Shown here in pieces: positions 15,337 through 18,099 of a stretch of DNA of 18,099 nucleotides. A program made the translations under genes and the position numbers. The notes under the pieces are model-generated. The model did not search any database, was not told the origin of the DNA, and saw nothing but the letters and a program-made list of their open reading frames with translations. The stretch is from CAYJPA01 sp964371945. GTDB lineage: Bacteria > Chloroflexota > Chloroflexia > Thermomicrobiales > UBA6265. Location of the stretch: assembly GCA_964371945.1 (NCBI GenBank), contig CAYJPA010000102.1, forward strand, positions 1 through 18,099, read 5' to 3'. Each line of letters starts with the position of its first letter. Position 1 is the first letter of the stretch.

Positions 15337-16113
15337 TTAGGAAGTCGACGCCTTGAGGGCAGCAATACCCTCGGCCAGCGCCTGTTGATAAATCCAGAGG
15401 TCACCGGAGTAGGCGATCGCGCGGAATCCCTTCGCTGCCCACTGCTTCCCGACCTCGACATTGCCGGCCATGATGCCGGCCACTTTCCCATTCGCATTGC
15501 AGGCCGCGACCACGCGGTCGATCGCGGCCAGAAAATCCGGATGATCGAACTGCGCGTGAATGCCCATCGACGCGGTGAGATCGAAGTGACCGACCCAGAG
15601 GCAGTCGACACCGTCCACTGCCGCGATCGCCTCGCAGTTCTCGACCCCGGTGACCGTTTCAATCTGCGGCATCAAAAGGATCTGCTCGTTCGCGCTGGTC
15701 ATCTTGGCCATCACATCACCGCCGCTGAAATCGTCATGCGACACGCCGAACGCGCACCCACGGCCGCCTACCGGCGGATACTTCGCGGATTGCACGACCA
15801 CCCGCGCCTGCTCGGCGGTTTCGACCATCGGCACCATCAATCCCATCGCGCCGGCATCGAGCGGGCGCGACATCAGGTGGTACTGAGTCGCGGGAACGCG
15901 AACCATAGGAACGGTGTCGGCCGCGCGGGTCGTTGCGATCAACCCGCGGATCGTTTCGATGCTCCAGGAGGTGTGCTCCATGTCAAAGATCAGGAATTCA
16001 GCGCCTGCTTCCGCCGAGATCCGGCCGATTCCGGTCGTGCTGAACTCGAAGATCATCGTGCCGATCGACGTTTCGCCGCGTGCGAGCTTTTGCTTGACCG
16101 TATTTGTTCGCAT
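15337..16113 (-). CDS. HpcH/HpaI family class II aldolase
   Basis: Metal-dependent retro-aldol cleavage of a 2-keto-4-hydroxy acid, giving pyruvate or a similar 2-keto acid and an aldehyde. The start chosen is the ATG in TAATG, sharing one base with the stop of the dehydrogenase gene; it gives 258 residues, the family norm, and the longer frame to 16278 only overlaps that gene. The catalytic set matches HpaI closely: H47 (FDMEHTSWS), R72 (MVRVPA), E152 (PQIETVTG) and D178 (GHFDLTASMG), beside the HpaI residues His45, Arg70, Glu149 and Asp175. The usual GRRG loop reads GGRGCAFG. Close relatives act on 2-keto-3-deoxy sugar acids. It is probably the carbon-splitting step of the cluster. Confidence 0.92.
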   Translation of the reverse strand: MRTNTVKQKLARGETSIGTMIFEFSTTGIGRISAEAGAEFLIFDMEHTSWSIETIRGLIATTRAADTVPMVRVPATQYHLMSRPLDAGAMGLMVPMVETAEQARVVVQSAKYPPVGGRGCAFGVSHDDFSGGDVMAKMTSANEQILLMPQIETVTGVENCEAIAAVDGVDCLWVGHFDLTASMGIHAQFDHPDFLAAIDRVVAACNANGKVAGIMAGNVEVGKQWAAKGFRAIAYSGDLWIYQQALAEGIAALKASTS

Positions 16114-17159
16114 TAGTTCCCCCAGCGTGCGCGAAAACGAGCCAGCTTCTCCTGGAAGCGCGGCGAATCGACCACATCGCGATTGACGAGCTGTTTCGGC
16201 ACCTTGCCCTCGCGGATCGACAGGATGCTTTCGACGACGCTCGAACCGATGCCCCAGGCTGCCTCGTCGGTCCAGCAAAGCGCATGCGGCGAGACAATCA
16301 CGTTGTCGAGTTGGAGGATCGGGTTGGCCGGGTCCGCCGGCTCCTGTTCGAAGACGTCGAGACCGGCGCCGCGAATCCTGTGGCCGCGGAGCGCTTCGTA
16401 CAGCGCGGGCTCATCCACAATCGGACCGCGAGCGATGTTGATCAGAAAGGCGGTCGGTTTCATTTGCGCGATTCGCCTGGCATCGATCAGATGGTGCGTT
16501 TCCTTGGTCAGCTGGCAAAGCACGACGACATAGTCTGACTCGCTCAAGAGCGTATCGAGATCGACCAGCTCGATCCCGATCGCCGCTGCCTGCTCTTTGG
16601 TCACATAGGGGTCAGCCGCGATATGACGCATGTCCCACGGTCTGGCGAGGCCGTGGAAGTCGCGCGCGATGTTGCCGAGTCCGATCGTGCCGACCGTGCG
16701 GCCGGTCAGCCCGTACCCCATGTAATCGAGCTTCCGGTTCCAACCGCCTTCACGGGTCATCCGGTCCATTTCGATGATGCGATGGGACAGCCCGAGCATG
16801 AATGCCATTCCGGTGGAGGCCATTGGGCGTCGGACGCCGTCCGGCGTGATGGTGAGCGCGATCCCGTTGCGAGTGCAGGCTTCGACATCGACCGTGTCGT
16901 ACCCCACGCCAAAGCGGGCGACGATCGCCAGATTGGGCACGTTGTCGAGCAAACCAGCCGTGATCCGCGGACCGAGCACGCCGAGCGCATCGCGATCGCC
17001 GGCGTTCTCCGCGGTGATGACGCGCTCATCGACATCCAGATAGGTGAGCTCGAGATCCGGCACGCCGTCGAATTTGCTGAGCGCAATATCGCCCCAACCG
17101 ATCTCGCCCTTGGAATTGAGAAAGTCTTTGGTGTACCCGACTCGGAATGGACTCGTCAT
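16113..17159 (-). CDS. D-2-hydroxyacid dehydrogenase (SerA/GyaR-like)
   Basis: NAD(P)-dependent interconversion of a 2-hydroxy acid and a 2-keto acid. The start chosen is the ATG behind AAAGGAGC, giving 348 residues; the frame runs up to 17210 but the extra 17 residues have no better signal. ARFGVGYDTVD (81-91), TIGLGNIAR (158-166, last glycine of GxGxxG replaced by alanine), R244 in INIARGPIVDE, E273 in DVFEQEP and H292 in SPHALCWTDE make the Arg-Glu-His catalytic set. There is no ACT or regulatory domain, so serine synthesis is unlikely. In context it may reduce the keto acid formed by the aldolase (glyoxylate, hydroxypyruvate or pyruvate) or oxidise a hydroxy-acid substrate. Its stop overlaps the aldolase start. 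Confidence 0.9.
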   Translation of the reverse strand: MTSPFRVGYTKDFLNSKGEIGWGDIALSKFDGVPDLELTYLDVDERVITAENAGDRDALGVLGPRITAGLLDNVPNLAIVARFGVGYDTVDVEACTRNGIALTITPDGVRRPMASTGMAFMLGLSHRIIEMDRMTREGGWNRKLDYMGYGLTGRTVGTIGLGNIARDFHGLARPWDMRHIAADPYVTKEQAAAIGIELVDLDTLLSESDYVVVLCQLTKETHHLIDARRIAQMKPTAFLINIARGPIVDEPALYEALRGHRIRGAGLDVFEQEPADPANPILQLDNVIVSPHALCWTDEAAWGIGSSVVESILSIREGKVPKQLVNRDVVDSPRFQEKLARFRARWGN

Positions 17160-17211
17160 GATGCTCCTTTCAAACAGCGTCATAGGCGAATCAGCCTCGC
17201 CCGCGGTCAAT

Positions 17212-17646
17212 CTACTTAAAGCCGGTCGCGACTGGTGTTGTCCTCGCCGCCGCTTCGGTCAGCTCAACGACGAGATTGTTAGGTCGATTCGGCAAGAATG
17301 CGGTTCGCCTGCCGCGACCCCCGACCGCTACCGGCACCGCTGCCCCAGGCGCAAGCGCCTCGAGGGTCTCATCGATATCGTCAACGGTTACGCAGATGTG
17401 GTGCAGACCCTCGCCCCGTTGCTCGAGCGCGTCGGCGATCGGACCAGAGCTGGTGAGCGGTGAAACCAACTGCAGGACGACATTGCCCGCGTCCAGGTAG
17501 ACAAGGCGGGCGCCTCCGCTCGCGGTGGTGGGTTCGTCACTGATCAGGCGAAAGCCGAGCTGATCGATGTAGTAGGAAAGCGACGCGTCGATATCGCGCA
17601 CGACGAGCCCGATGTGGTCGATGCCGGCGATTGCGGGCGGCGCCAT
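17212..17646 (-). CDS. VOC-family metalloprotein, methylmalonyl-CoA-epimerase-like
   Basis: First gene of the cluster; 144 residues with the paired beta-alpha-beta units of the vicinal oxygen chelate fold. Metal ligands match the epimerase pattern His-Gln-His-Glu: H11 (GIDHIGLVV), Q59 (VVLQLVSPL), H82 or H83 (GEGLHHICV) and E129 (LVVELTE). Methylmalonyl-CoA epimerase has this set, but no mutase or carboxylase lies in the window, and the neighbours point to sugar-acid catabolism, so an epimerase, isomerase or lyase step on a pathway intermediate is inferred. The ATG has only a weak AAGG upstream. The promoter and operator at 17709-17756 lie 60-110 bases before it, and the dehydrogenase start is 52 bases after its stop. 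Confidence 0.8.
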   Translation of the reverse strand: MAPPAIAGIDHIGLVVRDIDASLSYYIDQLGFRLISDEPTTASGGARLVYLDAGNVVLQLVSPLTSSGPIADALEQRGEGLHHICVTVDDIDETLEALAPGAAVPVAVGGRGRRTAFLPNRPNNLVVELTEAAARTTPVATGFK

Positions 17647-17708
17647 AGGACGACCTTTTGGTGAGGGACGCGCGTCGGAACGGATTACGCGGCGCGCGAC
17701 TGGTTGAT

Positions 17709-17718
17709 TGGTTGACCA
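17709..17718. promoter_or_regulatory. Candidate FadR/GntR operator
   Basis: TGGTTGACCA has perfect TGGT/ACCA half-sites around two bases, the general form of FadR-subfamily operators (compare the TGGTATACCA core of UxuR/ExuR sites). A wider pair CTGGT (17700-17704) / ACCAG (17715-17719) and another GACCAG at 17723-17727 lie around it. It falls at the expected transcription start of the cluster promoter. The GntR regulator inside the cluster is the natural candidate to bind; that is inferred. Confidence 0.6.
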
Positions 17719-17727
17719 GTAGACCAG

Positions 17728-17756
17728 AGTCTAGACACGATGCTCGAACATGTCAA
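17728..17756 (-). promoter_or_regulatory. Cluster promoter, TTGACA-N17-TAGACT
   Basis: On the minus strand a perfect -35 TTGACA (17751-17756) and a -10 TAGACT (17728-17733, four of six consensus bases) are 17 bases apart. Transcription would start near 17720 and lead into the VOC gene, 75 bases on. The operator-like palindrome at 17709-17718 directly follows, the classic place for repression. The -10 also lies inside an inverted repeat TAGAC-CAGA-GTCTA (17720-17733). Confidence 0.65.
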
Positions 17757-18011
17757 TGGTTCTGGTTGAGACTATCCAAAAGCGAGCTCTCGAAACTGTC
17801 TTCAGACCGTGTAGGCAACCCGGCTGCCTCGCACGGGGCCAAAGTTCACGGGCGGAGCGTCCGCACCGCATCCTGCCGGCTAGGCACAGCTGCCTAGCGC
17901 GTAACTCGACAAACTCATCAGTCAAAGCGGCAATCCTACGAATCGAATTCGTTCCCACCTTCCGGCACTATCTGGTTGTGATCAACTTGCAGAAATTACG
18001 GAGGAACGACA
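17757..18011. other. Right intergenic region with two palindromes
   Basis: No convincing gene. GCTAGGCA-CAGC-TGCCTAGC (17879-17898) is a perfect 8-bp stem with a 4-base loop, perhaps a terminator or an RNA leader element. ACGAAT-CGA-ATTCGT (17938-17952) is an operator-like palindrome about 60 bases before the small rightward gene. I see no strong -35/-10 pair for that gene. Confidence 0.5.
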
Positions 18012-18099
18012 ATGACACCGAACGATTTCGCACTTCGAACCATTCACAATCGCCAGGCACTCGATCTTCAGCGCGAGGCCGAAGTCTTCCATCTGGGTA
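18012..18099 (+). CDS. Start of a small protein, cut by the window edge
   Basis: An ATG behind a clear GGAGG opens a frame that runs to the edge (29 codons). It begins MTPNDFALRTIHNRQALDLQ and continues with REAEVFHLG. This charged, helical opening with a RQ..DL.REAE pattern resembles the short uncharacterised proteins of about 60-70 residues common in Chloroflexota and Actinobacteria, but the rest is missing. It is divergent from the catabolic cluster. No function can be given. Confidence 0.6.
   Translation, partial: MTPNDFALRTIHNRQALDLQREAEVFHLG

Noticed and set aside
17212..17646. True methylmalonyl-CoA epimerase
   Set aside because: The metal ligands fit, but no mutase or propionyl-CoA genes are near, so I kept the call at VOC family, epimerase-like.
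17731..17958. 75-codon frame on the minus strand upstream of the VOC gene
   Set aside because: It overlaps the promoter of the cluster, has no ribosome binding site and shows no protein-like pattern.

Overview
The window looks like one contig of a Chloroflexota bacterium, probably of the Thermomicrobia/Sphaerobacter kind and probably from a metagenome. This is inferred from the gene mix (Qng1-type queuosine salvage, GYD protein, LplA with a separate C-terminal domain protein, a secreted protein ending in a GCP...YAQVITPGY domain), the frequent GTG/TTG starts, and intergenic palindromes beginning GTAGGGG. No rRNA, tRNA, CRISPR array, transposase or phage gene was found. Two stretches are of doubtful quality: bases 1-60 (G-rich noise) and about 13571-13680 (poly-C/poly-G runs around ten Ns, a scaffold join).

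Left part (1-7556), mostly housekeeping. A leftward promoter carries a LexA-like box and points off the window (147-175). A family 3 glycoside hydrolase (301-2061, minus) has an N-terminus that looks broken. A plus-strand pair encodes a two-piece lipoate ligase (2255-3357), linked by a TAATG stop/start. A minus-strand pair encodes a GYD-domain protein and GpsA. Then come a gene-poor stretch of about 700 bases holding a possible pseudogene, a secreted protein (minus) and a queuosine 5'-phosphate hydrolase (plus).

Right part (7694-17646), one long minus-strand catabolic cluster of nine genes. In transcription order: VOC-fold protein, D-2-hydroxyacid dehydrogenase, HpcH/HpaI aldolase, Tat-type sugar-binding protein, two ABC permeases, a 3-hydroxyacyl-CoA-dehydrogenase-like enzyme, a FadR-type GntR regulator and a D-apionate-lactonase-like protein. 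A good promoter (TTGACA-N17-TAGACT) precedes the first gene, with a TGGT-TG-ACCA palindrome just downstream that fits a FadR/GntR operator. The simplest reading is a regulated import-and-breakdown system for a sugar lactone or sugar acid. The lactonase opens the ring, dehydrogenases oxidise or reduce the acid, and the aldolase splits a 2-keto acid. The later enzymes of the published apionate routes are not visible here, and neither is the transporter ATPase, so the substrate is open. This cluster is the best candidate for an undescribed pathway.

Two intergenic gaps inside the cluster hold related composite repeats (a 16-base box followed by a GGGCAGAC palindrome). A further palindrome has the same loop but a compensated stem. 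They may stabilise or divide the long transcript, as the REP between malE and malF does. At the right edge a small plus-strand gene starts and is cut by the window end.
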